From positions 434,001 to 498,000 of the forward strand of contig CAWBYD010000003.1 in assembly GCA_963792915.1 (NCBI GenBank): DNA of 64,000 nt, in the 5' to 3' direction. Position 1 is the stretch's first letter, and each line of letters begins with the position of its first letter. The notes beneath the pieces were generated by a model. It searched no databases. It was not told the DNA's origin and saw only the letters and a program-made list of their open reading frames with translations. The position numbers and the translations under genes are program-made. The DNA comes from Solirubrobacter sp963792915 (GTDB lineage Bacteria > Actinomycetota > Thermoleophilia > Solirubrobacterales > Solirubrobacteraceae). Shown piece by piece: positions 25,583 to 34,494 of this stretch.

Positions 25583-27139
25583 ATGAGCGACGTCACGACG
25601 ATCGAGGCCGACGTCCCTGATCGCTACGCCGACGCCGTCGAGGAACGCTTGCGCAGGGCCACGGACGAGGACGTGGTCGCGCGCGTGTGGGCCAAGGACG
25701 GCACCCTGTGGGCACCCGAGGGGACGCCCGAGGTCGTCAACCGATTGGGGTGGCTGGACATCGCCGATCGGACGAGGGCGAACGTCGCCGACCTGCAGAC
25801 GTTCGCCGCCGAGGTCAAGTCCGACGGCTACACCGACGTCGTCGTGCTCGGCATGGGCGGCTCGAGCCTCGCGCCCGAGGTGTTCCGCCAGAGCTTCCCG
25901 GACGCGGACGGCCTGACGCTGCACGTGCTGGACTCGACGCATCCGGACGAGGTCCAGGCCGTGCTCGACGAGCTGAACCTCGACACCGCGCTCATGGTCG
26001 TCTCGTCGAAATCGGGCGGGACGATCGAGCCGAACTCGATGTTCAAGGCCTTCCACGCCCGGCAGCCCGACGGCGCGCACTACGTCGCGGTCACCGACCC
26101 CGGCTCCTCGATGGAGCAGACGGCCAAAGACCACGGCTTCCGCCGGATCTTCTACGGCGACCCGGACATCGGCGGGCGCTACAGCGCGCTGTCGAACTTC
26201 GGCATCGTCCCCGCCGCCGCGGCGGGCATCGACCTCGAGAAGATCCTCGACTCCGCGATCGGCGCCGAGCAGGAGTGCAAGAGCCCGCAGGGCAACCCCG
26301 GGCTGTGGCTCGGCGCCACGCTCGGCGAGCTCGCGCGGCAGGGCCGCGACAAGCTGACGTTCGTGGTCGACCCGCCGCTGACGAGCTACGGCCTGTGGGC
26401 CGAGCAGCTGTTCGCCGAGTCCACCGGCAAGCTCGGCACGGGCATCCTCCCGATCGCCGACGAGCCGCTGGCCGGCGCCTACGGCGAGGACCGCGTGTTC
26501 CTCCACATCGCGCACGGCGACGCCAAGAACGCGACCCGCCTCGCCGCGCTCGGGGAGGCCGGCCACCCCGTCATCACGATCCGCGCGCTCGGGCCGAGCG
26601 ACCTCGGCCGCATCTTCTTCATCTCCGAGTTCGCGGTCGCGGTGGCCGGCTGGGCGCTGGAGATCAACCCGTTCGACCAGCCCAACGTCCAAGAGGCCAA
26701 GGACAACACGAACCGCGTGCTCAAGGAGGGCTCGGGCGAGCTCGACCCGGGCCACCTGAGCGAGTTGACCGACGGCCTGGCGCCGCCGCACTACTTCGCG
26801 ATCATGGGCTACCTGCCGTACCTGGACGAGACGGACGCCGCCGTCGCGCGGCTGCGCGCGGCGCTGATCGAGCGCTTCCAGGTGGCGACGACGTTCGGGT
26901 ACGGCCCGCGCTTCCTGCACTCCACCGGCCAGTTCCACAAGGGCGGCCCGAAAGTGGGACGGTTCCTGCAGCTGGTGGACGACCCCCAGGGGGACATCGA
27001 GATCCCCGGTGAGCCGTACACGTTCGCCACCCTGATCCGGGCTCAGGCGGACGGCGATCTGCAGACCCTGCGCAACCACGGCCTGCCCGCGGTGCGCATC
27101 ACGGTCGGCGACATCGACGCGATCAAGGAGCAGTTTTAG
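25583..27139 (+). CDS. pgi: Glucose-6-phosphate isomerase (Tal-Pgi type SIS enzyme)
   Basis: The 518-residue enzyme interconverts glucose-6-P and fructose-6-P. Its sequence (VVVLGMGGSSLAPEVFRQ, LHVLDSTHPDEVQAVLDEL, VSSKSGGTIEPNSMFKAF, SNFGIVPAAAAGID, EINPFDQPNVQEAKDNTNRV, STGQFHKGGP) matches the isomerase half of transaldolase-isomerase fusions, not the long E. coli Pgi. A short N-terminal region replaces the transaldolase domain. AGGAGG lies eight bases before ATG 25583. Its stop directly abuts the gnd ATG. It is the first gene of the PPP operon and links glycolysis to it. Confidence 0.9.
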   Translation: MSDVTTIEADVPDRYADAVEERLRRATDEDVVARVWAKDGTLWAPEGTPEVVNRLGWLDIADRTRANVADLQTFAAEVKSDGYTDVVVLGMGGSSLAPEVFRQSFPDADGLTLHVLDSTHPDEVQAVLDELNLDTALMVVSSKSGGTIEPNSMFKAFHARQPDGAHYVAVTDPGSSMEQTAKDHGFRRIFYGDPDIGGRYSALSNFGIVPAAAAGIDLEKILDSAIGAEQECKSPQGNPGLWLGATLGELARQGRDKLTFVVDPPLTSYGLWAEQLFAESTGKLGTGILPIADEPLAGAYGEDRVFLHIAHGDAKNATRLAALGEAGHPVITIRALGPSDLGRIFFISEFAVAVAGWALEINPFDQPNVQEAKDNTNRVLKEGSGELDPGHLSELTDGLAPPHYFAIMGYLPYLDETDAAVARLRAALIERFQVATTFGYGPRFLHSTGQFHKGGPKVGRFLQLVDDPQGDIEIPGEPYTFATLIRAQADGDLQTLRNHGLPAVRITVGDIDAIKEQF

Positions 27140-28051
27140 ATGCAGATCGGCTTCGTGGGACTGGGCCGCATGGGCGGCAACATGGTCCACCGCATCCTGC
27201 GCGACTCCGACAACGAGGTCGTCGCGTTCGACCCCAGCGCGGATGCCCGCGCGGCGGCCGAGGTCCACGGCGCGACCGGCGCGGCCACGCTCGAGGAGCT
27301 CGTGGCCAAGCTCGAGGCGCCCCGCACCGTCTGGCTGATGGTCCCGTCCGGGCCGATCACCGAGAACACGCTGCAGCAGCTCGTCGGCATCCTCGACCCC
27401 GGCGACGCGATCGTCGACGGCGGCAACTCCAACTGGCACGACGACCAGCGCCGCGCCGCCGAGCTCGGGCCGAAGGGCCTGCACTACGTCGACGTCGGAA
27501 CGTCCGGCGGCGTCTGGGGGCTCGACGTCGGCTACTGCATGATGGTCGGCGGTCCCGACGAGGCGGTCGCGCGCCTGTCCCCGATCCTCGACGTGCTCGG
27601 GCCGCCCGACGGCTGGCGGCACTTCGGGCCGTCCGGCGCGGGCCACTTCGTCAAGATGGTCCACAACGGCGTGGAGTACGGGATGATGCAGGCCTACGCC
27701 GAGGGGTTCGACCTGATGCACCAGTCGGACTTCCCGATCGAGCTCAAGGAGGTCGCCGGCCTGTGGAACCGCGGCTCGGTCGTCCGCTCCTGGCTGTGCG
27801 AGCTCGCCGAGCGCGCCTTCGACACCGAGGGCAACGACCTCAAGGGCCTGCAGGGCTACGTGGACGACTCCGGCGAGGGCCGCTGGATGATGACCGACGG
27901 GATCGACATGGCGGTGCCGACGCCCGCGCTCGCCGCCTCGCTGTACGCGCGCTTCTACTCTCGCAAGGAGGGCGACTACGCGGCCCGCGTGCTCGCCGCA
28001 CTCCGCAACCAGTTCGGCGGGCACGCCGTGAAGAAGGCCGAGGACACCTGA
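27140..28051 (+). CDS. gnd: 6-phosphogluconate dehydrogenase, short (decarboxylating) type
   Basis: The 303-residue enzyme oxidises 6-phosphogluconate to ribulose-5-P and CO2. The nucleotide-binding motif is GLGRMGGNM (7-15). VDGGNSNWHDDQRR, VDVGTSGGVWGLDVGYCMMVGG and GPSGAGHFVKMVHNGVEYGMM hold the substrate and catalytic residues. Its length fits the ~300-residue Gnd/YqeC class, often NAD-preferring, rather than the 470-residue NADP enzyme. The ATG follows the pgi stop with no gap, and the stop TGA overlaps the zwf ATG by one base. Confidence 0.92.
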   Translation: MQIGFVGLGRMGGNMVHRILRDSDNEVVAFDPSADARAAAEVHGATGAATLEELVAKLEAPRTVWLMVPSGPITENTLQQLVGILDPGDAIVDGGNSNWHDDQRRAAELGPKGLHYVDVGTSGGVWGLDVGYCMMVGGPDEAVARLSPILDVLGPPDGWRHFGPSGAGHFVKMVHNGVEYGMMQAYAEGFDLMHQSDFPIELKEVAGLWNRGSVVRSWLCELAERAFDTEGNDLKGLQGYVDDSGEGRWMMTDGIDMAVPTPALAASLYARFYSRKEGDYAARVLAALRNQFGGHAVKKAEDT

Positions 28052-29598
28052 TGGCGGTAGACGTCAAGCCCGATCCCCGGGCACTCGGGGAGAACCCGCT
28101 GATCGAGGGCCTCGAACGGCTCCCCGTGCCGGCGACGACGCTCGTGATCTTCGGGGTCACGGGCGATCTCGCGCACCGCAAGCTGCTCCCCGCGCTCTAC
28201 AACCTCGCGCACGAAGGCGCGCTGCCCGAGCGCTTCAACCTCGTCGGCGTCGCGCGCCGGGTGATCTCCGACGACGACTTCCGGGCTGACGCCAAGGCCT
28301 CGATCGAGCGCTTCTCACGCCGCACGCCGGACCCGACCGTGCTGGAGGGACTGCTGGGGCGGATGCGCTACGTCGGCTTCGCCTTCGACGACACCGACGC
28401 CTACGGGCGGCTCTCGCAGGCGCTCGACGCGCTCGACGAGGAGGGCGGCGGCAAGCTCAACCGCGCCTACTACCTCTCGACCGCGCCCGAGTTCTTCCCC
28501 GTCATCATCAAGAACCTGCGCGAGGCGCGGCTGAACTACGCGGAGGAGTTCGACGTCCGCTGCATCATCGAGAAGCCGTTCGGGGTCAACCTCGAGTCGG
28601 CGCGCGACCTCCAGAACGTCGTCTCGCACGTCTTCCGCGAGTCGCAGGTCTACCGCATCGATCACTACCTGGGCAAGGAGACCGTCCAGAACGTGATGGC
28701 GTTCCGGTTCGCGAACTTCATGTTCGAGCCGGTCTGGAACCGCAACTACATCGACCACATCCAGATCACCGCGGCCGAGGACATCGGCATCGGCACCCGC
28801 GCCGGCTACTACGACCAGGCCGGCGCGCTGCGCGACCTCGTGCAGAATCACATGCTGCAGCTGCTGACGCTGGTCTGCATGGAGCCGCCGGCGACGTTCG
28901 AGGCCAACAAGGTCCGCGACGAGAAGGTCAAGGTCCTGGAGGCGATCACGCCGCCGACGCCCGCCGAGGTGCGGCGCGACACCGTGCGCGCGCAGTACAC
29001 GGCGGGCATGGAGGGCGGCGAGGAGGCGGGCGGCTACAAGTCCGAGCAGGGCGTCCCCGAGGTCTCGCGCACCGAGACCTACGCGGCGCTCAAGCTCGAG
29101 GTCCACAACTGGCGCTGGGCGGGCGTCCCGATCTTCCTGCGCACCGGCAAGCGGCTCACGCGCAAGGTCACCGAGATCGCGGTGCAGCTCAAGCCGGTGC
29201 CGCACCTCGCGTTCCAGTCGCACGGCTCGGTCGGCGTCCAGCCCAACCAGCTGATCCTGACGATGCAGCCCAACGAGGGCGTGTCGCTGTCGCTGGGCGC
29301 GAAGATCCCCGGGTCGAGCATGCGCATCCGCCCGGTCAACATGGAGTTCCTCTACGGCTCCGCGTTCATGTCGCAGTCGCCGGAGGCCTACGAGCGGCTG
29401 ATCCTCGACGCGATGCGCGGCGAGGCGACGCTCTTCACCCGCGCCGACGAGGTGATCGCCCAGTGGTCGATCATCGACCCGATCCTGAAGGCGTGGAAAG
29501 AGGACGACTCGGAGCCGGTGCACACGTACGCGTCGGGCTCCGCCGGCCCCGAAGCGGCCGACCGGTTGATCGCGCCGCGCCGGTGGCGGGGGTTGTAA
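28051..29598 (+). CDS. zwf: Glucose-6-phosphate 1-dehydrogenase
   Basis: The 515-residue enzyme makes 6-phosphogluconolactone and NAD(P)H. Motifs: coenzyme loop FGVTGDLAHRKLLPALYNL (from residue 34), EKPFG (174-178), catalytic RIDHYLGKETVQN (202-214), DQAGALRDLVQNHMLQLL and the C-terminal RADEVIAQWSIIDPIL. It overlaps gnd by one base. A 197-base spacer with stem-forming sequence separates it from opcA, the only real gap within the operon. Confidence 0.95.
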   Translation: MAVDVKPDPRALGENPLIEGLERLPVPATTLVIFGVTGDLAHRKLLPALYNLAHEGALPERFNLVGVARRVISDDDFRADAKASIERFSRRTPDPTVLEGLLGRMRYVGFAFDDTDAYGRLSQALDALDEEGGGKLNRAYYLSTAPEFFPVIIKNLREARLNYAEEFDVRCIIEKPFGVNLESARDLQNVVSHVFRESQVYRIDHYLGKETVQNVMAFRFANFMFEPVWNRNYIDHIQITAAEDIGIGTRAGYYDQAGALRDLVQNHMLQLLTLVCMEPPATFEANKVRDEKVKVLEAITPPTPAEVRRDTVRAQYTAGMEGGEEAGGYKSEQGVPEVSRTETYAALKLEVHNWRWAGVPIFLRTGKRLTRKVTEIAVQLKPVPHLAFQSHGSVGVQPNQLILTMQPNEGVSLSLGAKIPGSSMRIRPVNMEFLYGSAFMSQSPEAYERLILDAMRGEATLFTRADEVIAQWSIIDPILKAWKEDDSEPVHTYASGSAGPEAADRLIAPRRWRGL

Positions 29599-29795
29599 GT
29601 GGCCCCTCCGGCAAACCACCGCGCGCCTGGACGGGCGCAGGCGGCGCCTGGCATCGTCCTCGCCTGGGGCAAGGGCTCCGCCATTGCACCCAGACTGCAC
29701 TGTCTCGGCTGGAGCCTCGCCACCGGCTTCGCCTCGCCCCAGGCATCCACCTGCATCCCGCCCATGCACACGCTGGCTTACCGGAGGAACCACTA
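29599..29795 (+). other. zwf-opcA spacer with nested stem potential
   Basis: The 197-base gap contains complementary arms GCCTGGGGC (29662-29670) and GCCCCAGGC (29736-29744), enclosing GGCTCC (29674-29679) and GGAGCC (29711-29716). This could form a long hairpin ahead of the opcA ribosome site (GGAGG, 29783-29787). A 65-codon frame from GTG 29599 to TAG 29794 also spans it exactly, but has no ribosome site and unusual composition. It may be an RNA element, processing site or attenuator. Confidence 0.35.
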
Positions 29796-30845
29796 GTGGA
29801 CGACGTCTGGCGCGAGGTGGACACGACGCCGTCGCGGATCGAGGCGGCGCTGCGCGAGCTGTTCGCCCACCGCCACAAGGAGGAGCGCGCGTACGTCCCG
29901 GCGCGGGTGATGAACCTGGTCGTGATCGTCGAGGCGGACTTCCGCGGCGAGATCGAGAACCGGCTGCGGCGTGTCGGGCGCTACCACCCGTCGCGGCTCG
30001 TGCTGTGCGCCGTCGAGCCCGGCCGGCGCAAGCTCGACGCGTGGGCGACGATCGGCACCGACGACGACGCGCGCTCGGGCGCGATCTCGGTCGGCCGCGA
30101 GCGCGTGGAGCTCCTGATCGGCGAGCGCCACCTGCCCAAGCTCGACACGATCGTGGACCCGCTCGTGGTCGCGGACCTGGCGACGATGGTGTGGTCCCCG
30201 CACGGCCACCCCGAGGCCGTGGACTCGCTGCGCCGGCTGGCGCAGATCGTGTTGATCGACTCCCAGGACGAGCCAGACGTCGAGGCCGCGCTCGAGCGCG
30301 CGGACGACCTCGCCGACGACACCTACGTCGTGGACCTCGCGTGGCTGCGCTCGACGCCGTGGCGCGAGCGCGTGGCGGCCTCGTTCGACTCGCCCCAGCG
30401 GCGCCCCGAGCTGCGCAAGATCTCCGGCGTGACCGTGCGCCACCGCGAGGACTCGCTGGCCTCCGGCCTGCTGTTCTGCGGCTGGCTGGCCTCGCGCCTG
30501 GAGTGGCAGCCGTTGCGGCTCGCCGAGGCGCGCGGACGCTGGAGCGGGAGCGCGCACACGCGCCGCCAGGACATCAGGATCACGCTCGAGCCGGTGCGGC
30601 TGAACACGCCCGGGCTCGCTGGGGTGACGATCGAGCTGGCCTCCGGCGAGGCCGTGTCGCTGGACCGCGGGCCGGGCGGGTTGAAGGCCGTCCGCCGCGA
30701 GCGCGACGGCACGACGCGCGAATGGACCGTGATGGGCGCGTCGCGCGGCGAGGGCGGCATCCTCGGCGAGGGCGTGCGCCAGGCGCTGCTGCGCGATCCC
30801 ACCTACCGCCCGGCGCTCAAGTCGGCCGAGGCGATGGTGATGTGA
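29796..30845 (+). CDS. opcA: Glucose-6-phosphate dehydrogenase assembly protein OpcA
   Basis: OpcA activates and assembles Zwf in cyanobacteria and actinobacteria. The 349 residues show the family plan: an N-terminal VMNLVVIVEADFRGEIENRLRRVGRYHPSRLVLC region, VEPLLIGERHLPKLDTIVDPLVVADLATMVWSPHGHP-like text, LVIDSQDEP, and the C-terminal helical part with LASGLLFCGWLASRLEW. GTG 29796 has GGAGG eight bases upstream. Position between zwf and pgl is the standard actinobacterial arrangement. The stop overlaps the pgl start. Confidence 0.88.
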   Translation: MDDVWREVDTTPSRIEAALRELFAHRHKEERAYVPARVMNLVVIVEADFRGEIENRLRRVGRYHPSRLVLCAVEPGRRKLDAWATIGTDDDARSGAISVGRERVELLIGERHLPKLDTIVDPLVVADLATMVWSPHGHPEAVDSLRRLAQIVLIDSQDEPDVEAALERADDLADDTYVVDLAWLRSTPWRERVAASFDSPQRRPELRKISGVTVRHREDSLASGLLFCGWLASRLEWQPLRLAEARGRWSGSAHTRRQDIRITLEPVRLNTPGLAGVTIELASGEAVSLDRGPGGLKAVRRERDGTTREWTVMGASRGEGGILGEGVRQALLRDPTYRPALKSAEAMVM

Positions 30846-31531
30846 TGGAGATCCGGGTGCTGGACGATCCGGCCGAGCCGGTCGTGGAGATGCTGCTCGA
30901 GACCGCCAAGCGCGGCGGGCAGATCGTGCTGACCGGCGGCTCGACGCCGAGCCGCGCGTACGAAGCGGCGTCGCAGGCCGGCGTGGACTGGCGCGGCTCG
31001 ACGGTGTGGTTCAGCGACGAGCGCTGCGTGCCGCCGTATCACCCGTGGTCGAACTTCGGGATGGCCGACAAGGCGCTGCTCGGCAGGCTGCCGAAGGACC
31101 GCCGGCCGACCGTGTTCCGGATGCCGGGCGAGGAGGGCCACGACATCGGTGCCGCCACGTACGAGTCGCTGCTGCGCGAGAACGCCGGCAACGACCCGCG
31201 CTGGGACCTCGTGCTGCTCGGCCTCGGGCCGGACGCGCACTGCGCCTCGCTGTTTCCCTCCAAGCCCGAGTGGGAGGAGACCCGGCGGCTGATCGTGGGC
31301 GTCGAGTACGCCGGCATGGAGCCCCAGGTCTCGCGCATCAGCATGACGCTGCCGTGCCTGAACGGCGCGCGCAAGGTCGTGTTCCTCGTCACCGGCAAGG
31401 ACAAGGCGGCCGCGATGAAGCGCGCGTTCGGCGACCCGTCCGACCCATCATCCCCGGCCGCCCATGTCCGTCCCCGGGCCGGCGAGCTGCTCGTGTTGTG
31501 CGACCCGGCCGCGGCCAAGGAGCTCGGATGA
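30845..31531 (+). CDS. pgl: 6-phosphogluconolactonase
   Basis: The 228-residue enzyme hydrolyses 6-phosphogluconolactone, the Zwf product. It has the NagB/Pgl motifs: VLTGGSTPSRAYEAAS, VWFSDERCVPPYHPWSNFGMADKALL and LVLLGLGPDAHCASLFPSKPE. The last differs from the usual G-x-DGHTASLFP by Asp-Ala-His-Cys, but the catalytic His is kept. ATG 30845 overlaps the opcA stop by one base, and its own stop overlaps the ROK kinase ATG. Confidence 0.9.
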   Translation: MEIRVLDDPAEPVVEMLLETAKRGGQIVLTGGSTPSRAYEAASQAGVDWRGSTVWFSDERCVPPYHPWSNFGMADKALLGRLPKDRRPTVFRMPGEEGHDIGAATYESLLRENAGNDPRWDLVLLGLGPDAHCASLFPSKPEWEETRRLIVGVEYAGMEPQVSRISMTLPCLNGARKVVFLVTGKDKAAAMKRAFGDPSDPSSPAAHVRPRAGELLVLCDPAAAKELG

Positions 31532-32517
31532 GCGACCAGTTCATCGGCGTCGACGTCGGCGGTACGAAGATCGCCACCGCGATTCTCGAGGGCGGCGAGC
31601 TCTCGGAATCGCGGATCGTGAGCACCGAGCAGGCCTCCCAGGACCTGCTGGTGGCGCAGATCGCGAAGGCGATCGAGGCCTCGATCACGCCCGAGACCCG
31701 GTCGGTGGGGATCGGCATGCCGTCGATCATCGAGTTCGCGACGGGACGCATCCTCGCGTCCGTGAACATCCCGCTGCACGACATCCCGCTGCGCACGCTG
31801 CTCACCGAGCGCTTCGGGCTGCCGGTCTACGTCGAGAACGACGCCGGCTGCGCCGCGCTCGCCGAGGCGTTCGACAACGGCAAGATCACGGTCTCGCACC
31901 TGATCATGCTGACCATCGGCACGGGTGTGGGCGGCGGCTGGGTGCTCGACGGGCGGCTCTACCGCGGCGCCACGACGTCCGCCGCCGAGGTGGGGCACAC
32001 GCTGATCTCGCGCGAGCTCGCAGGCAACCGGCCGGACCCGTTCCCGCAGCACGGCTCGCTCGAGCGGCTCGCCTCCGGGCGCGCGCTGGACCGGCTGGCG
32101 CTGCAGGCGGCGGGCGACTACCCCGACTCCTACCTCGGCCACCGCCTGGCCGAGACCGGCACCGTCGACGGGCACGACGTCGTCGCGGGCGCCGAGTCGG
32201 GAGACACGGCGGCGGCGTGGGCGCTCGGCGTGCTGGCCGAGCGCGTGGGGATCGGGATCGCCAACGCCATCAACACGTTCGACCCGCTGGAGGTCGTGAT
32301 CGGCGGCGGCGTGTCGCGCGCCGGCGACCTGCTGCTCGACCCGGCGCGCGAGGCGGCGTTCCGCCATGTGGTGCCGGGGCTGGGCCTGCGCACGACGATC
32401 CGCGTGGCGCGTCACGGTCCGCGCGCCGGCGTGCTCGGCGCGGCGCTGATCGCGGCCCAGGAGTACGCGCAGGAGCACGGCCGGAAATTCGAGGACGCCA
32501 TGGAGGCATCGACATGA
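31528..32517 (+). CDS. ROK-family sugar kinase, probable glucokinase
   Basis: The 329-residue kinase carries the phosphate-binding loop GVDVGGTKIATAIL (7-20), the catalytic Asp in VENDAGCAALAE, MLTIGTGVGGGWVLDG and the C-terminal GGGVSRAGDLLLDP. ROK glucokinases normally have a CxCGxxGCLE zinc site; here the region reads FPQHGSLERLASG, so zinc is probably not bound. Its place within the PPP operon suggests glucose phosphorylation to feed Zwf. A regulator role is unlikely, because there is no HTH domain. Confidence 0.82.
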   Translation: MSDQFIGVDVGGTKIATAILEGGELSESRIVSTEQASQDLLVAQIAKAIEASITPETRSVGIGMPSIIEFATGRILASVNIPLHDIPLRTLLTERFGLPVYVENDAGCAALAEAFDNGKITVSHLIMLTIGTGVGGGWVLDGRLYRGATTSAAEVGHTLISRELAGNRPDPFPQHGSLERLASGRALDRLALQAAGDYPDSYLGHRLAETGTVDGHDVVAGAESGDTAAAWALGVLAERVGIGIANAINTFDPLEVVIGGGVSRAGDLLLDPAREAAFRHVVPGLGLRTTIRVARHGPRAGVLGAALIAAQEYAQEHGRKFEDAMEAST

Positions 32518-32972
32518 GAATCGCGTGCGCGTTCGACCATGCCGGGTTCCCGCTGAAGGCGATGGTGCTGGAGACCGTCGCCACGGCGGGCCACGAGGTC
32601 GTGGATCTGGGGACGTGGTCGACCGACCCCGTCGACTATCCGGACACGGCGCGGCTCGCCGCCGACGCGGTCCGCTCCAAGGACGTCGAGCGGGCGGTCC
32701 TGGTCTGCGGCTCGGGCGCGGGTGTGGCGGTGGCGGCCTGCAAGTTCCCCGGCATCCGCGCCGCGGTGGCCCACGACACCTACACGGCCCACCAGTCGGT
32801 CGAGCACGACGACTGCAACGTCGTCTGCCTCGGCGCGCGCGTGATCGGGCCGGCGCTGGCGGGAGACATCATCCGCGCCTACCTGCACGCGGAGTTCTCC
32901 GGCGAGGACCGCCACAAGCGGCGGCTCGCCAAGATCGACGGAATCGAGCGCGAGTTCCTGCGCGACGAGTGA
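32514..32972 (+). CDS. rpiB: Ribose-5-phosphate isomerase B
   Basis: The 152-residue RpiB/LacAB protein starts RIACAFDHAGFPLK and has VDYPDTARLAADAV and VLVCGSGAGVAVAACKFPGIRAAV, with the active-site Cys in CGSGAG. It interconverts ribulose-5-P (the gnd product) and ribose-5-P. ATG 32514 overlaps the kinase stop. It is the last enzyme gene of the operon. Confidence 0.92.
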   Translation: MRIACAFDHAGFPLKAMVLETVATAGHEVVDLGTWSTDPVDYPDTARLAADAVRSKDVERAVLVCGSGAGVAVAACKFPGIRAAVAHDTYTAHQSVEHDDCNVVCLGARVIGPALAGDIIRAYLHAEFSGEDRHKRRLAKIDGIEREFLRDE

Positions 32973-32982
32973 GGAGGTCACA

Positions 32983-33153
32983 ATGCGCGTAGTCGAATGC
33001 AACGTCTGCGGAGCGGCGATCTCGGCGGAGTCCGACGTCGAGCTGAGCAGCCGGCTGTCCGAGCACCTCGAGGGCGAGCACGGCCACGAGGTCGACGAGG
33101 AGGCGGTGGCCGCGACCGTCGAGGAGGAGGCCTACGAGGCCACCGACTCGTAA
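32983..33153 (+). CDS. 56-residue small protein with Cys2/His2-like zinc site (DUF1059-like)
   Basis: An AGGAGG-type site (GAGGAGGTCACA) precedes ATG 32983, ten bases after rpiB. The protein begins MRVVECNVCGAAISAESD, then a helix with SEHLEGEHGHEVDEE and an acidic tail. CxxC plus the His residues could bind zinc. The size and the Cys-x2-Cys...His pattern resemble DUF1059-type small proteins. It is probably cotranscribed with the PPP operon. The role is unknown. Confidence 0.6.
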   Translation: MRVVECNVCGAAISAESDVELSSRLSEHLEGEHGHEVDEEAVAATVEEEAYEATDS

Positions 33154-33823
33154 CTAGAAGCGCGCCTGCTCGATCCGGCGGGCGACGGTCTCGCGTCCCT
33201 GCGCGCGCACGCGGGCCGCGCTGGCGGCGTGGTCGTAGGCGACGCGGCGGTGCTCGACGTCCCGTCGTCTGCGATCAGCGCGTAGGCGGCGCGCGGGTCG
33301 CCGTCGAACGGCATCCCGACGCTGCCGGGGTTGAGCAGCTCGATCCGTCCGACGCTGCGCCGGAACGGCAGGTGCGTGTGGCCGAAGATCAGCCGCGCGG
33401 CGCGTCGACGCCGGCGAGCAGCTCGGCGTCGTCGGCGGCCGGCTCGGGTGAGAACGAGCGACGTCGGAGCCGGGGGAGCCGTGGCAGATCAGCGTCGCCC
33501 GAGCGGGCGCGGTGGCGGGCAGCGCGTCGAGGTCGGCGACGAGCTGCTCGCCGAGCGCGGCGCGCGCGGCTCGATCGCGCGCTGGACGACCGGGTTGTCG
33601 GGCGCGTCGCGCGGGCGCGGCGGTCCAGCGCTCGCCGTTGCCGCGGATCCAGAGCGCGGGGGAGAGCTCGCGCAGCCGCTCGACGGTCTCGCGCGGCCAG
33701 CCGCCGAACAGCGCGTAGTCGCCGCCGAGCACGTAGGACGTCGACGCCGCCGTCGCGCGCGTCCGCGAGCACGGCCTCGAGCGCCGGCAGGTTGCCGTGC
33801 ACGTCGTAGAGCAGGGCCTCCAT
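33154..33823 (-). pseudogene. Calcineurin-like (YfcE-type) metallophosphoesterase, multiply frame-broken
   Basis: From ATG 33823 all motifs are present but spread over three frames: LLYDVHGNLPALEAVL (D-x-H, GN), VLGGDYALFGGWPRE, WIRGNGERW, LICHGSPG, RLIFGHTHLPF and LLNPGSVGMPFDGDPRAAYALI. At least five single-base breaks are needed, the first near 33739. Corrected length is about 220 residues. Family members act on diverse phosphodiesters. Intact motifs beside broken frames favour sequence error over decay. Confidence 0.65.
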
Positions 33824-33845
33824 GGCGCGTGTATACCATCGGCGC

Positions 33846-34494
33846 GGTGACCTCGGCGCGCTCGCTCCGTCAGCCGCGGCCGCACGAGGCGGATCCGCTG
33901 GTCGTCCGCGGCCCGCGGCTGACGCTGCGCTACCGCCCGCGGGCGACGCGCCGGCGCTGTTCGCGCTCGCCGCCGACCCCGCGGTCACGCGCTTCTTCTC
34001 CTGGGGCCCGTACACGCGTCGAGCAGCCCGAGGCGTACATCGCGGGCCTGCCCGGCAGCGCGAGCGCGGCGAGCCTGCTCGACTTCCTGATCGTCGACCG
34101 CGACGACGGGCCGATCGGCGTCACCGGCCTCTCCGAGCTCGCCCGGCGCGACCGGCGCGCCACGTCGGCTCCTGGCTCGGCCACCGCTGGTGGGGCACGG
34201 GCGCGAACTTCGAGGCCAAGGCGCTGATCGCCGCGCTCGCGTTCCGGCGGCTCGGGATGGAGCGGCTGACCGCCTGGGCGAGCACGCGCAACGGGCGCTC
34301 GCAGGCGCGCGCTCGAGCGGCATCGGCTTCCGCCGCGAGGGCGTGCTGGCCGCGTGGCACCGCCACGGCGACGTCGCCCACGACGTCGTCGTCTTCGGGA
34401 TGCTGCGCGCCGGCTGGGAGCGCAGCGCGCTGCTCGACGTGCCGGTGCGCGATCGAGGGCACGCCGCCGCCGGCCGTTCATCGTCGCCGGCTGA
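33846..34494 (+). pseudogene. GNAT acetyltransferase (RimJ/RimL type), multiply frame-broken
   Basis: Pieces in different frames assemble into a RimJ/RimL-like N-acetyltransferase of ~216 residues: LVVRGPRLTLR, LFALAADPAVTRFFSWGPY, EQPEAYIAGL, LLDFLIVDRDDGPIGVTGLSEL, VGSWLGHRWWGTGANFEAKAL, LGMERLTAWASTRNGRSQ, IGFRREGVL and DVVVFGML. These cover the acetyl-CoA site and the typical C-terminus. GTG 33846 is the probable start and TGA 34492-34494 the end. About five single-base breaks are needed. The 3' end overlaps the convergent transporter gene. Confidence 0.6.

Noticed and set aside
29599..29796. 65-codon gene between zwf and opcA
   Set aside because: It has no ribosome site of its own, an amino acid pattern without fold features, and is better explained as a structured spacer.
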